A stretch of 64,000 nt of DNA from CAJBVW01 sp964457335 (GTDB lineage: Bacteria > Myxococcota_A > UBA796 > SXON01). Every line of letters begins with the position of its first letter. The first letter of the stretch is position 1. Below the pieces are notes generated by a model, which searched no databases, was not told the DNA's origin, and was given only the letters and a program-made list of their open reading frames with translations. The stretch lies in the NCBI GenBank assembly GCA_964457335.1, contig CAYWGD010000004.1, positions 1 through 64,000 of the forward strand, in the 5' to 3' direction. This document shows positions 51,762-60,054 of the stretch, in pieces. Position numbers and translations under genes: made by a program.

Positions 51762-52259
51762 CTACTTCGCGGAGGCGACGAGCGCGGCGAGCCCCTGGGC
51801 GTCGATGCCGCCGTGCGCGGTGGCCTTGATCGTGCCGTCCGGCCCGACCACGACGGTCGTGGGGTACACCTGCACCCCGTACGCTGAGAGCACGGCGGCG
51901 TCGGACTCGAGGACGGGCCAGGTGATGCCGAGGCGGTCGGCGTCCTTCGCGAGCTTCGCGCCCGAGCCGCTGTTGTACGCGATGCCGAGGATCGGGACGT
52001 CGGGGTTCTGCTCGGCCCAGCTCGCGAACTCGGGGATCTCCGCCACGCACGGCGGGCACCAGCTGCCCCAGAAGTTGAGGACCACCGTCTTCCCCGCGTA
52101 GTCCGCGAGCTTCGTGGAGCCGCCGGCCACGTTGACCAGCTCGAACGCGGGCGCGGGCTCGCCGCGCAGGTCGGCGCCCTTCGAGAGCCAGTCCACCGCG
52201 AAGAAGACCGCGAGCCCGACCAGCACGGCCGCGCCCCAGTCGCGGAGCATCCGCATCAT
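51762..52259 (-). CDS. TlpA-like membrane-anchored thioredoxin
   Basis: 165 residues; ATG at 52259 overlaps the previous stop (ATGA), with GGAGG 4 nt upstream. An N-terminal membrane anchor (WGAAVLVGLAVFFAVDWL) leads to a periplasmic thioredoxin fold: TVVLNFWGSWCPPCVAEIPEFASW with the WCPPC redox site, cis-Pro in YPTTVVVGPDGTI. It reduces periplasmic disulfides, for instance in cytochrome c maturation, which fits the cytochrome gene next door. Coupled to the ArsC-like gene upstream. Confidence 0.93.
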   Translation of the reverse strand: MMRMLRDWGAAVLVGLAVFFAVDWLSKGADLRGEPAPAFELVNVAGGSTKLADYAGKTVVLNFWGSWCPPCVAEIPEFASWAEQNPDVPILGIAYNSGSGAKLAKDADRLGITWPVLESDAAVLSAYGVQVYPTTVVVGPDGTIKATAHGGIDAQGLAALVASAK

Positions 52260-52651
52260 CCCGCCTCCTCCACGAGCTTCTTCACCCGGCGGGTGATCTC
52301 GTCCCGGGCCGCGCGGAAGGCCTCCATGCGCTCGTGCGGCGGCGCGGCGAGGGGGTCGGGGATGCGCCAGTCGAGCTGCCGCGCGCGCGCCGCCACGCGC
52401 AGCTTCCCCTCGTCGGGGACGAAGCGCACGACCACGTCGATCTCGTCCCACGGCACGGAGGGGAGCCCGCGCGCGCGGAGCTCGTCCGAGGGCACGCCCT
52501 CCTCCGCGAGCACCTCGCGCACCTCCGGCCGCACGTGCGAGGGCGCCCACCCCGCCGCGGTCGCGTCGTGCCACGGCGCGAGGTGGCGCAGGATGGCCTC
52601 CCCGAGCGGGGCGCGGGCACCGGCGGATTCGTCGAGGAAGAGGACGTGCAC
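52256..52651 (-). CDS. LMW-phosphatase/ArsC-like protein lacking the catalytic Cys
   Basis: 131 residues from a GTG at 52651 (GGAG 5 nt upstream). The low-molecular-weight PTP/arsenate reductase fold is recognisable: VHVLFLDESAGARAPLGEAILRHLAP...ATAAGWAPSHVRPEVREVLAEEGVP, VPWDEIDVVVRFVPDE, RQLDWRIPDPLA with the general-acid Asp-Pro. The P-loop Cys (C-x5-R) is replaced by DESAGAR, so neither phosphatase nor reductase activity is possible by the known mechanism. It overlaps the TlpA gene downstream. Possibly a binding or regulatory relic. Confidence 0.72.
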   Translation of the reverse strand: MHVLFLDESAGARAPLGEAILRHLAPWHDATAAGWAPSHVRPEVREVLAEEGVPSDELRARGLPSVPWDEIDVVVRFVPDEGKLRVAARARQLDWRIPDPLAAPPHERMEAFRAARDEITRRVKKLVEEAG

Positions 52652-52765
52652 ACGCGCTCCGCGGCGCGGTCCGGCGCCGTCCTCGCCGGGTATCACGGCG
52701 GGCGGTGGGCTCCCGGCCGCCGGAGCACCACGCCGCCTCGCCGCCCCTCTCGACACGTCAAGCGT

Positions 52766-52771
52766 TACAGT
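52766..52771 (+). promoter_or_regulatory. Candidate -10 box (TACAGT) of a leaderless transcript
   Basis: The box lies 9 nt before the ATG at 52781, with no ribosome site between. Confidence 0.4.
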
Positions 52772-52780
52772 CGGCGCACC

Positions 52781-53989
52781 ATGAACATCGTCTTCTTCGG
52801 GCTCGTGCTGGTGTCGGTGGTGGCCGCGGCGTTCGGCGAGCCGGGGACGATGGCCGCGGTCGGCAAGGCCGCGCTCGACGGCGCGAAGGGCAGCGTGGAC
52901 CTCGCCATCAGCCTCGCGGGCGCGATGACGCTGTTCCTCGGGCTCATGAAGGTGCTGGAGGCGGCGGGCGGCCTCGACGTGCTCGCCCGGATGATCCGCC
53001 CGGTGATGGTGCGGCTCTTCCCCGACGTGCCGGCCGACCACCCCGCCATGGGCGCGATGATCATGAACATCGCCGCCAACGTGCTCGGCCTCGGCAACGC
53101 CGCCACGCCGTTCGGCATCAAGGCGATGCAGGAGCTCGACGCGCTCAACAAGACGAAGGGCACGGCCACCAACGCGATGGTGCTCTTCCTCGCGATCAAC
53201 ACGAGCGGGGTGGCGGTGCTCCCCTCCGGCGTCATCGCGCTCCGCGCCTCGCTCGGCGCCACGACGCCGGCGTCGATCTTCGTGACCACGATCGCCGCGA
53301 GCGCGGTGAACACGGTGATCGCGGTGATGGCCGCCAAGTTGTTCTCGCGGCTCTTCCCCGCGCCGCACACCGAGACGTTCCGCACGAAGGAGAGCTGGCT
53401 CGACTTCGTGCCTGCGGCGCTGTTCGCGGGCGCGTTCGGGGCGCTCGTGGCGGTGGTCTACATCTACGGCGAGGCCGCCACCGCCTGGATCATCCCCTGC
53501 CTCATCCTCGGGCTCCTCACCGCGGGCGTGATCGGCCGGGTGCGCGTCTACGAGGCCTTCATCGACGGCGCCAAAGACGGCTTCTCAACGGCGATCCGGA
53601 TCGTCCCCTACCTGATCGCGATCCTCACGGCCGTCGGCATGTTCCGCGCCAGCGGCGCCATGGACCGCGTGGTCGGCTTCTTCGGCCCGGTGGTGCGGCT
53701 CGTCGGGATGCCGCCCGAGGTCCTGCCCCTCGCGCTGCTCCGCCCGCTGTCCGGCAGCGGCGCCTTCGCGCTCACCGGCGAGATCACCAAGACCTACGGC
53801 CCGGACTCCTTCATCGCGGAGGTCGCCGGCACGATGCAGGGCACCACCGAGACGACCTTCTACGTCCTCGCCGTGTACTTCGGCGCGGTCGGCGTCAACA
53901 AGACCCGCCACGCCGTCCCGACCGGGCTCGTGTCCGACCTCTCCGGGGTCCTCGCCGCGGTCTGGTTCTGCCACCTGCTGTTGACCTGA
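52781..53989 (+). CDS. Fused SpmA-SpmB nucleoside-recognition (Gate) membrane protein
   Basis: 402 residues with eight or more hydrophobic segments. The N-half is SpmA-like (GAMTLFLGLMKVLEAAGGLDVLARMIRPVM...MNIAANVLGLGNAATPFGIKAMQELD). The C-half is SpmB-like (IRIVPYLIAILTAVGMFRASGAMDRVVGF...PLALLRPLSGSGAFALTGEITKTYGPDSF). Such fusions are widespread in non-sporulating Gram-negative bacteria, so the name does not imply sporulation. Substrate unknown; nucleoside or small-molecule transport is inferred from the Gate domain. Confidence 0.9.
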   Translation: MNIVFFGLVLVSVVAAAFGEPGTMAAVGKAALDGAKGSVDLAISLAGAMTLFLGLMKVLEAAGGLDVLARMIRPVMVRLFPDVPADHPAMGAMIMNIAANVLGLGNAATPFGIKAMQELDALNKTKGTATNAMVLFLAINTSGVAVLPSGVIALRASLGATTPASIFVTTIAASAVNTVIAVMAAKLFSRLFPAPHTETFRTKESWLDFVPAALFAGAFGALVAVVYIYGEAATAWIIPCLILGLLTAGVIGRVRVYEAFIDGAKDGFSTAIRIVPYLIAILTAVGMFRASGAMDRVVGFFGPVVRLVGMPPEVLPLALLRPLSGSGAFALTGEITKTYGPDSFIAEVAGTMQGTTETTFYVLAVYFGAVGVNKTRHAVPTGLVSDLSGVLAAVWFCHLLLT

Positions 53990-55486
53990 CGGGAGCGGGG
54001 GGGGCGTTGCGGGGGGGGCGGCAGCCCCCCCTGCCCCAAGAAGAGAAGCGCCCGGACGGCGGGAGTGCCCGCGCGCCAGCTCGGCGAAGATCCGCTCGGC
54101 GTCGGCCACGTCGAGCGCCGGGAGCCCCATGCTGCCGCCCGCGACCCACACGACCACGCGGGCGAGCTGGTAGCGGCGCAGGAGCGGGTCCGACATGAGG
54201 TGGACCGACTGGATCTTCGCGCGGGGGACGATCCAGGTGCGGCGCGTGAGGAAGCCGGCGCGCGACACGACGTAGCCCTCGGAGACGCGCCAGCCCTGGC
54301 GCCGCCAGTCGAGCCAGCCGAGCACGCCGCCGACCGGCGCGAGCAGGAGCCCGAACGCCCCCACGAACCACCACAGCAGCCCGCCGAGGAACGCCCAGCG
54401 GAGCGTGCCGCCCACGACGGCGCGGACGGCCGCCTGGCGCGCGGCGGGCAGGAGCGGCGTGGTCCACGGATCGATGTCGAGCGAGGGGAGGATGATGCGC
54501 GCGACCTCGGCCTGCTCCTCGGTGGTCACCATCGGGAGGACGCCCTCGGGCGTGGCCTCCTCGCCCGGGGCGCCGGACGCGGCGGTCTCGACGACGACGG
54601 TCCCGTAGCCCATGAGCCGCCGCATCCACGGCTCGTCCACCCGCACGAGCTGCACCTTGGAGAGCGCCATCTCGACGCCGCGCCGGGTGAGGAGCCCGGC
54701 CTCGAAGCGCAGGCCCCGCGGCGAGCGGTACAGCCGGAAGCCGTAGTGGCGCAGGATCGTGCCGGCGACCGAGAACGCGTAGCCGCCCGCGAGCGCGAGG
54801 AGCCCGAGCCCGACGGCCGCGCCGGGCCGCATGGCGCTCATGCCCTGCGCGACCCGCTCCGGCGAGAGCTGGCCGAGCACCTCGAAGGCCACGCCCGCGG
54901 CGAGCACGACCGCCCCGACCCGCCCGGCGCTCACGCCGTAGCCGACGAGCTCCGGCAGCGTGATGGACAGGAGCTCCTCGGGGGGCGGCGCGGCCGCGGC
55001 CTCCACGCCGGCGGGGTGCTGGGAGGCGTGGAGGCGCTCGCGCAGCGCGTTGGCCTCCTTGATCGAGAGCGCGGAGAGCATGCCCTCGGCGCCCGTGTCC
55101 CCGGCCGTCTCGATGCGCAGCTCCACCAGCCCGGCGAGCTTGTGGAACACGTTCTGGACGATCTCGACGTTCTGGATGCGCGCCGGGTCGATGACCCGGA
55201 AGCGGCGGCCGATGAGCCCGGTGCGGATCTCGAGCTTGCCCGCGTTCAGGCGGTAGCGGAGCGTCAGGAAGTGCAGCACCGTGCGGCCGATCGCGGAGGC
55301 GAAGAACACGCCGAGCAGGCCGAGGTTGACGAGGTTGGCGATGCCGCCGCCGACGAGCACGGCGAGCAGGAGCGGCCAGGCCGCACGGGCGGTGCGCCAG
55401 AGGTCGGGGATGAGGTTGACGAGCAGGGAGGCGGGTTCGAGCGAGCGCCACTCCGCCTGGCCGTTCGCCGCGGCGTCAGACGCCAT
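53585..55486 (-). CDS. YdbT-like double bPH2 (bacterial PH) membrane protein with run-on C-terminus
   Basis: 633 residues as an open frame. Family homology spans about residues 1-480: two membrane hairpins (WPLLLAVLVGGGIANLVNLGLLGVFFA; ALGLL-type segments) and three bPH2 domains (LRYRLNAGKLEIRTGLIGRRFRVIDPARIQNVEI; FRLYRSPRGLRFEAGLLTRRGVEMALSKVQLV; YVVSRAGFLTRRTWIVPRAKIQSVHL). After FAELARGHSRRPGAS the frame runs into repeat R1 (54046-53997) and on for about 135 codons antisense to the SpmAB gene, with no stop until 53585. The tail is low-complexity and unlike the family, so the original stop seems to have been lost in or before the repeat. It forms an operon with the YdbS-like gene upstream. 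Confidence 0.75.
   Translation of the reverse strand: MASDAAANGQAEWRSLEPASLLVNLIPDLWRTARAAWPLLLAVLVGGGIANLVNLGLLGVFFASAIGRTVLHFLTLRYRLNAGKLEIRTGLIGRRFRVIDPARIQNVEIVQNVFHKLAGLVELRIETAGDTGAEGMLSALSIKEANALRERLHASQHPAGVEAAAAPPPEELLSITLPELVGYGVSAGRVGAVVLAAGVAFEVLGQLSPERVAQGMSAMRPGAAVGLGLLALAGGYAFSVAGTILRHYGFRLYRSPRGLRFEAGLLTRRGVEMALSKVQLVRVDEPWMRRLMGYGTVVVETAASGAPGEEATPEGVLPMVTTEEQAEVARIILPSLDIDPWTTPLLPAARQAAVRAVVGGTLRWAFLGGLLWWFVGAFGLLLAPVGGVLGWLDWRRQGWRVSEGYVVSRAGFLTRRTWIVPRAKIQSVHLMSDPLLRRYQLARVVVWVAGGSMGLPALDVADAERIFAELARGHSRRPGASLLGAGGAAAPPATPPPLPSGQQQVAEPDRGEDPGEVGHEPGRDGVAGLVDADRAEVHGEDVEGRLGGALHRAGDLRDEGVRAVGLGDLAGEREGAAAGQRAEQREGQDLGRHPDEPHHRAEEADHAVHGAAGAEHADGREDRDQVGDDPDRR
53997..54046. 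repeat. G/C-run hairpin repeat R1, copy c
   Basis: G run, CGTTGCGG, G run, CGGCA, C run, CTGCCCCAAGAAG. It starts 8 nt after the SpmAB stop and interrupts the end of the convergent PH-domain gene. Confidence 0.82.
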
Positions 55487-55943
55487 CGTCGCCCCGCCGG
55501 CGCACGAGCGCGTCGCGCAGGGCGTCGGCGCGGTCCTCCTCGAGGCCCGGGATCGAGCCGTCGGCGCTCATGCCCGCGGCCGTGTACACGACCAGCCGGG
55601 ACAGGCCGAACGCGCGCTCGAGCGGCCCCTGCCGCGTGTCGACGTGCTGGATGCGGTCGAGCGGGATGCTGACGGTGTGCCGGAAGAGCACGCCGCTCTC
55701 GACGAGCAGGTCGTCGTTGCGGACGCCGTAGCGGAAGTGGCGCCAGGACAGCGTGGGCCAGGCGAGGGTCCAGACCGCGAGCAGGAGGCCGAACGTGCCG
55801 GCGAGCGCGGCCGCGGGCACGACCCCGAAGCGGAAGCCCACCCAGCCGGAGCCGACGAGGAGGACCGGGAGCCAGAAGGTGCCGAGGCGGGTGAGCCCCT
55901 GGAGGCGCCAGAGGTTCACAACGCGGGGGTCGAGGGGGTGCAC
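55476..55943 (-). CDS. YdbS-like bPH2 membrane protein
   Basis: 155 residues from a GTG at 55943. Two membrane helices (FWLPVLLVGSGWVGFRFG; AALAGTFGLLLAVWTLAW) precede one bPH2 domain (WRHFRYGVRNDDLLVESGVLFRHTVSIPLDRIQHVDTRQGPLERAFGLSRLVVYTA). It overlaps the next gene by 11 nt; YdbS/YdbT pairs are a standard arrangement in many bacteria. Function unknown, with a membrane-complex role assumed. Confidence 0.9.
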   Translation of the reverse strand: MHPLDPRVVNLWRLQGLTRLGTFWLPVLLVGSGWVGFRFGVVPAAALAGTFGLLLAVWTLAWPTLSWRHFRYGVRNDDLLVESGVLFRHTVSIPLDRIQHVDTRQGPLERAFGLSRLVVYTAAGMSADGSIPGLEEDRADALRDALVRRRGDDGV

Positions 55944-55981
55944 TCCCGGAAGCTATCCAGCCAGGGGCCCCCACAGTGCGC

Positions 55982-55987
55982 TACCCT
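55982..55987 (+). promoter_or_regulatory. Candidate -10 box (TACCCT) of a leaderless transcript
   Basis: The box lies 8 nt before the ATG at 55996, with no ribosome site between. Confidence 0.5.
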
Positions 55988-55995
55988 CTCGCGCG

Positions 55996-57393
55996 ATGCG
56001 TCCCGCCGTCACCGCCTTTCTGCTCGGGGCCGTCTACTTCGGCGTGCTGCACGCGCTCGAGCCGCGGCTCGCGGACTACGACGGCTACTTCCACGTCCGG
56101 TACGCGAGCTTCGGCCCGGGGGAGTGGCTGGGGCGCGACTTCCGCTGGATGCCGCACGGGGTGTTCGCGGACGGGCGCTGGGTGGACCACCAGTGGCTCT
56201 TCCACGCGTTGATCTGGCCGTTCACGAAGGTGCTGCCGCTGCTCGGGGCGGCCCACGCGAGCGCGACGGTGTTCGCCGCGGCGATGCTCGCCGCGTTCGC
56301 GTGGCTGCTCGACGGGCGCGGCGTGCGGCACCCGGCGCTCTGGGCGCTCGCGCTGCTCGGCGCCTCGCGCTTCTTCGACGACCGCATGCTCATGCCGCGC
56401 ACGCAGGCGCTCTCGCTCGCGCTCCTCCTCGTGGGGATCGGGCTCGCGCTGCGGGGGCGGTCGCTCGCGCTGCTCGTGCTCGGCGTCGTGTTCGCGTGGA
56501 CCTACCACGTGTCCGTGATGCTCGTGCCCTGCGCGCTCGTGGCGGGGCTCGCGGGGGCGCCGGGGCGGCCCGGGCTCGCCGATCTCCGGCCCGCTATCTA
56601 CGCCGCGCTCGGCGTGGGGCTCGGCTTCGCGATCCACCCGCAGTCGCCGCACACCTTCGGCTTCTTGTGGCTTCACGCCGTGGAGAAGGTGCTGAACCCC
56701 TCGGGCCAGGCGGTCGGGGCCGAGTGGATGCCCGTCGACACGCGCACGTGGCTCGTGCACGTGGCGCCGATGGTGGCGCTCGGCGCCTGGGGCGTGTGGG
56801 GGATGCGCCGCGCCGACGCGGACACCCGCGCGATGGCGATCCTCGCGGCGGGGTGGCTCGTGGCGTCGGCGGGCGCGGTCAAGTGGCTGGAGTACGCCGT
56901 GCCGTTCACGACGGCCGCGCTGGCGCTGCTCTGGCGCGACAACGGGCGGTCCACCCTCGTGTTGTGGCTCGGCCTGCCGCTGGCGGCCTGGAACGGGGCC
57001 GCGGTGCTCGACCACGTGCGCACCACGGTGCCGCCGGCGTCGCGGTTGGAGGCGGTGGCGGCGGCGCTGCCGGCGCGGGACTGCGCCGTGTTCCACGCCG
57101 ACTGGACCGACTTCTCCGAGCTCGTGTACTGGGCGCCCCAGTGCACCTACGTGGTCGGGCTCGATCCACACTTCCTGTCCGCGGGCGACCCGAAGCGCGC
57201 CGTCCTCGTGGAGGCCGCGCTCGCCGGCAACGTGGCGCGCCTCGGCGACATGGCCGCGGACGCCTTCGGGGCGGGCTGGGTCGTGGCGACGAACGCGCCG
57301 ATGATCGCCCGGGCGGAGGCCGACCCGCGCCTCGAGCTGGTGTACCGGGACGAGAGCGGGGGGGTGTGGCGGGTGCGACCCGCGGGGCCGTGA
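55996..57393 (+). CDS. Polytopic membrane protein resembling GT-C glycosyltransferases
   Basis: 465 residues with about ten hydrophobic segments and a soluble C-terminal domain (residues 350-465). Near the N-terminus RLADYDGYFHVRYASFG resembles the acidic first-loop motif (DxD-like with an aromatic) of GT-C lipid-linked-sugar transferases and oligosaccharyltransferases. FFDDRMLMPRTQALSLAL further supports this fold. The C-terminal domain (DCAVFHADWTDFSELVYWAPQCTYVVGLDPHFL) is as in bacterial glycosyltransferases of this type. Envelope glycan or protein glycosylation is inferred. No sugar-synthesis genes are adjacent. Confidence 0.75.
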   Translation: MRPAVTAFLLGAVYFGVLHALEPRLADYDGYFHVRYASFGPGEWLGRDFRWMPHGVFADGRWVDHQWLFHALIWPFTKVLPLLGAAHASATVFAAAMLAAFAWLLDGRGVRHPALWALALLGASRFFDDRMLMPRTQALSLALLLVGIGLALRGRSLALLVLGVVFAWTYHVSVMLVPCALVAGLAGAPGRPGLADLRPAIYAALGVGLGFAIHPQSPHTFGFLWLHAVEKVLNPSGQAVGAEWMPVDTRTWLVHVAPMVALGAWGVWGMRRADADTRAMAILAAGWLVASAGAVKWLEYAVPFTTAALALLWRDNGRSTLVLWLGLPLAAWNGAAVLDHVRTTVPPASRLEAVAAALPARDCAVFHADWTDFSELVYWAPQCTYVVGLDPHFLSAGDPKRAVLVEAALAGNVARLGDMAADAFGAGWVVATNAPMIARAEADPRLELVYRDESGGVWRVRPAGP

Positions 57394-57411
57394 GCCTCTG
57401 AAGGCCCGCCT

Positions 57412-58641
57412 CTACTCCGCGTGCGTCTCGGCGCTCGGCCGCCGCTTCGCGGCCTTCTCCAGCTTCCCGGCGAGCGCGGCATTCCCCTTGGCCCAGGCGA
57501 GGTCGGCCGGCGTCATGCCGGGCTCCCAGCCGGACACGGACGCGGTCGTCCGGATGGCGGGGTCCGCGCCGCCCTTGAGCAGCACCACGGCGACCTCGTC
57601 GCGGCCGGCCTCGGCGGCGTCGTGCAGCGGCGTGAAGCCCCAGTTGTCGCGCACGTCGGGGTTCGCGCCGGCCTTGAGCAGCCGGCGGACCACGGCCACG
57701 TGCCCGTTCCGCGTGGCGTACGCGAGCGCGCTCACGCCGTCCTGGTCGCGCGCGTCCACGTCGACGCCCTCCGCCGCGAGCACCCGCGCCACGAGCGCGT
57801 CGGCCCCGTAGTTGGCGGCGTGGGAGAGCGGGCGCTGGCCGCGCCGCGTCGCGACGGTCGCGAGGTCGGGCGCGGCCGCGAGCAGGAGCTCCCCCACGCG
57901 CACCGCGGCCGCGTACTCGTCGTCCGGGTGCGAGCCGGTCGCGGCGCGGATCTCGTCGGGGTCGGTGAGGGTGACCACCTGCCCGTCGCGACGCACCGTC
58001 ACCGAGAAGCCCTGGAGCCGCCCGCCGACCTTCCGCGCGACGAGGTGGAGCCCCGTGAAGCCCTCGGGCGTTACCGCGCGCGGGTCGGCCCCCGCCGCGA
58101 GCAGCGCCTCCACGACGCGGTCGGCGCCCACCTGGGCGCCGAAGAGCAGCGGCGTCCAGCCGTTGTTTTGCGCGTTCACGTCCGCGACGGTCTCCGCGAG
58201 CGCGACGGCCTCGTCGGTCCCGCCCGCCTGGATCGCCGCGAAGAGGGCCGTGGGCTCGTCCGTCCGGCGCGCCGGCGGGAGCGTGGCGCCCCCCTTCTCC
58301 ACCATCGTCGTCACGCGCGGGTGCGCGAGGTCGGCGAGGAGCTGCGCCACCGGCACGCCCGCGGGCGTCGGCTCGGCGAGGTCCGCGCCGGGCACGAGCG
58401 CGACGACGCGGTCGAGCGCGTCGAGCCAGGCCGCGTGCGCGGGGCAGAAGCTCCGGGCGATGTGCCGCTCGCCGGCGGCGTCGAGCGCCCCGGGGCGGCC
58501 GCGCCGGTAGAAGCGCATCACGCCGTTGATCACGACATAGGCGACGGGCACGTCGCGGATCGCGCCCTCGCTGCGCCACGCGCGCACACGCAGCGCGCGG
58601 GCGTCGCGGGCCGCCGCGGCCAGGGGGGTCCAGCTCGACAA
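57412..58641 (-). CDS. Ankyrin-repeat protein
   Basis: 409 residues from a TTG at 58641 with a perfect GGAGGAG 3 nt upstream. The N-terminal ~110 residues form a separate domain (VPVAYVVINGVMRFYRRGRPGALDAAGERHIARSFCPAHAAWLDALDRV) of unknown fold. At least six ankyrin repeats follow (NNGWTPLLFGAQVGADRVVEALLAAGADP; DGVSALAYATRNGHVAVVRRLLKAGANP; NWGFTPLHDAAEAGRDEVAVVLLKGGADP), interrupted by a non-repeat insert around residues 205-250. Cytosolic, probably a protein-binding scaffold. Confidence 0.88.
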   Translation of the reverse strand: MSSWTPLAAAARDARALRVRAWRSEGAIRDVPVAYVVINGVMRFYRRGRPGALDAAGERHIARSFCPAHAAWLDALDRVVALVPGADLAEPTPAGVPVAQLLADLAHPRVTTMVEKGGATLPPARRTDEPTALFAAIQAGGTDEAVALAETVADVNAQNNGWTPLLFGAQVGADRVVEALLAAGADPRAVTPEGFTGLHLVARKVGGRLQGFSVTVRRDGQVVTLTDPDEIRAATGSHPDDEYAAAVRVGELLLAAAPDLATVATRRGQRPLSHAANYGADALVARVLAAEGVDVDARDQDGVSALAYATRNGHVAVVRRLLKAGANPDVRDNWGFTPLHDAAEAGRDEVAVVLLKGGADPAIRTTASVSGWEPGMTPADLAWAKGNAALAGKLEKAAKRRPSAETHAE

Positions 58642-58722
58642 TTGCTCCTCCGTTCGCGCCTACCTCTTACGGGGCGGCGGGCGCGCGGGGTACGAACAAG
58701 TCGTTTCGGTCCGTTTCCGATT

Positions 58723-60054
58723 TCACTGCTGCCGTCGGCTCTGACCGATGCTCGCGTCGGGCAGCCCCTGCTCGTCGATGTAGCCGAGCGCTTCGAGCTG
58801 ATCGCGCAGCTGATCGTCGGCCGTCCCGCCGTCCGCGGCACCCTCGCCGATGGCCACACGCTCGAGCCGCCGCGTCGGCACCGTGGGGAGCACGGGCACG
58901 TCGAACGCCTCGGTCAGCACCTTGCCGGGCATGTCCGCGGCAGCGGGGAGCCCGAGCAGCGCGTAGAGGGTCGGCGCCACGTCGAACACGTGCAGCTGGA
59001 TCTTCCCCGGCTTCACCGCCCGCCCCGCCGCGAGGAACACGGCCGTGTCGTTGTGCGAGCCGTTGATGAGCGGCTGCGCGCTCGACACGCGGAAGCCGTG
59101 GTCGCTCACGACGACGAGCGTCGTGTCCGCGTCGAGCAGCGCCCACACGCGGCCGACCACGCCGTCGAGGTAGCGGTAGTAGTCGGGCACGTAGCGGGAC
59201 GCGCGGTCGAGCTCCGCGGCGTCGATGCCGTCGGCGTAGGGGAGCGGCCGGCGGCCGGGCTTGCTCGCGGCCTGCGCCGCCGCGGTGTGCGCCGCGGGGT
59301 CCTTCCGGATGAGGTCCTGCACGCCGGGGTCCGCGTAGGCCCAGTAGAGGTGGCTCACCTGGTCGGCGCCGTTGAGGTAGAGCGCCCCGAAGCGCCCGTC
59401 CGTGTGCGGCCACTCCGCCTCGAACACGCGCACGTGCGTCTCGTCGCGGAGCAGCGGGTGGAACGGCGCGCCGTACTCCAACACCTGGTAGCCGAGCGGG
59501 TGCGCGGCGACCCAGGCGTCGTCGGGCCGGAGCGCCGCCGCGCGCGTCGCGAGCGCGTCCGGGAACGTCGTGGCCTTGCGGTCGGCGGTCGACGCGACGC
59601 CGACGCTCTTCTCGGCGGGGTCCTTGTTCATCGGGAAGGACCACACGAAGCGCTCGGACAACATCCAGCCGTCCACGGGCGTGGCCGGCCACGTCATGAG
59701 CCAGCCGCTCACGCCCACCTTCTGCCCCGCGCCGCTGGCCACGTCCCACACGCGGCTCACGCGCACGTCCGCGCCCGAGAAGCTGTGCCCGCGCCCGGTG
59801 GTCCACCCGCCGATGCCGTGCACGTCCGCCGGGTAGCCCGACGCGATCGTGGTCCACAGGATCGGCGACATGATCGGCGTGGTGAGCGCCATCTCCCCGC
59901 GCACGCCCTCGTTCATGAGCCGCGCGAAGTTGGGGAGGTCACCCGCCGCCACGAGGCGGTCGAGCATCGAGTACTCGAGGCCGTCGAGGCCCACCACCAC
60001 GACCTTGCCGCCCTCGGGCTCGGACGTGCAGGCGAGGAGCGCGAGGAGCAGCAA
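58723..60054 (-). CDS. Lipoprotein phosphodiesterase/nucleotide pyrophosphatase-like
   Basis: 443 residues from a TTG directly after the previous stop (TGATTG). Lipobox MLLLALLAC. Alkaline-phosphatase superfamily, type I phosphodiesterase branch: VVVVGLDGLEYSML (metal Asp), TTPIMSPILWTTIASG with Thr as nucleophile, LNGADQVSHLYW, VVSDHGFR and INGSHND (metal ligands). LFIGK-like loops are absent. It is an envelope-anchored hydrolase for phosphodiester or pyrophosphate substrates. Co-transcribed with the SRPBCC protein. Confidence 0.87.
   Translation of the reverse strand: MLLLALLACTSEPEGGKVVVVGLDGLEYSMLDRLVAAGDLPNFARLMNEGVRGEMALTTPIMSPILWTTIASGYPADVHGIGGWTTGRGHSFSGADVRVSRVWDVASGAGQKVGVSGWLMTWPATPVDGWMLSERFVWSFPMNKDPAEKSVGVASTADRKATTFPDALATRAAALRPDDAWVAAHPLGYQVLEYGAPFHPLLRDETHVRVFEAEWPHTDGRFGALYLNGADQVSHLYWAYADPGVQDLIRKDPAAHTAAAQAASKPGRRPLPYADGIDAAELDRASRYVPDYYRYLDGVVGRVWALLDADTTLVVVSDHGFRVSSAQPLINGSHNDTAVFLAAGRAVKPGKIQLHVFDVAPTLYALLGLPAAADMPGKVLTEAFDVPVLPTVPTRRLERVAIGEGAADGGTADDQLRDQLEALGYIDEQGLPDASIGQSRRQQ

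Noticed and set aside
52781..53989. Sign of sporulation genes
   Set aside because: SpmA/SpmB fusions are widespread in non-sporulating bacteria.
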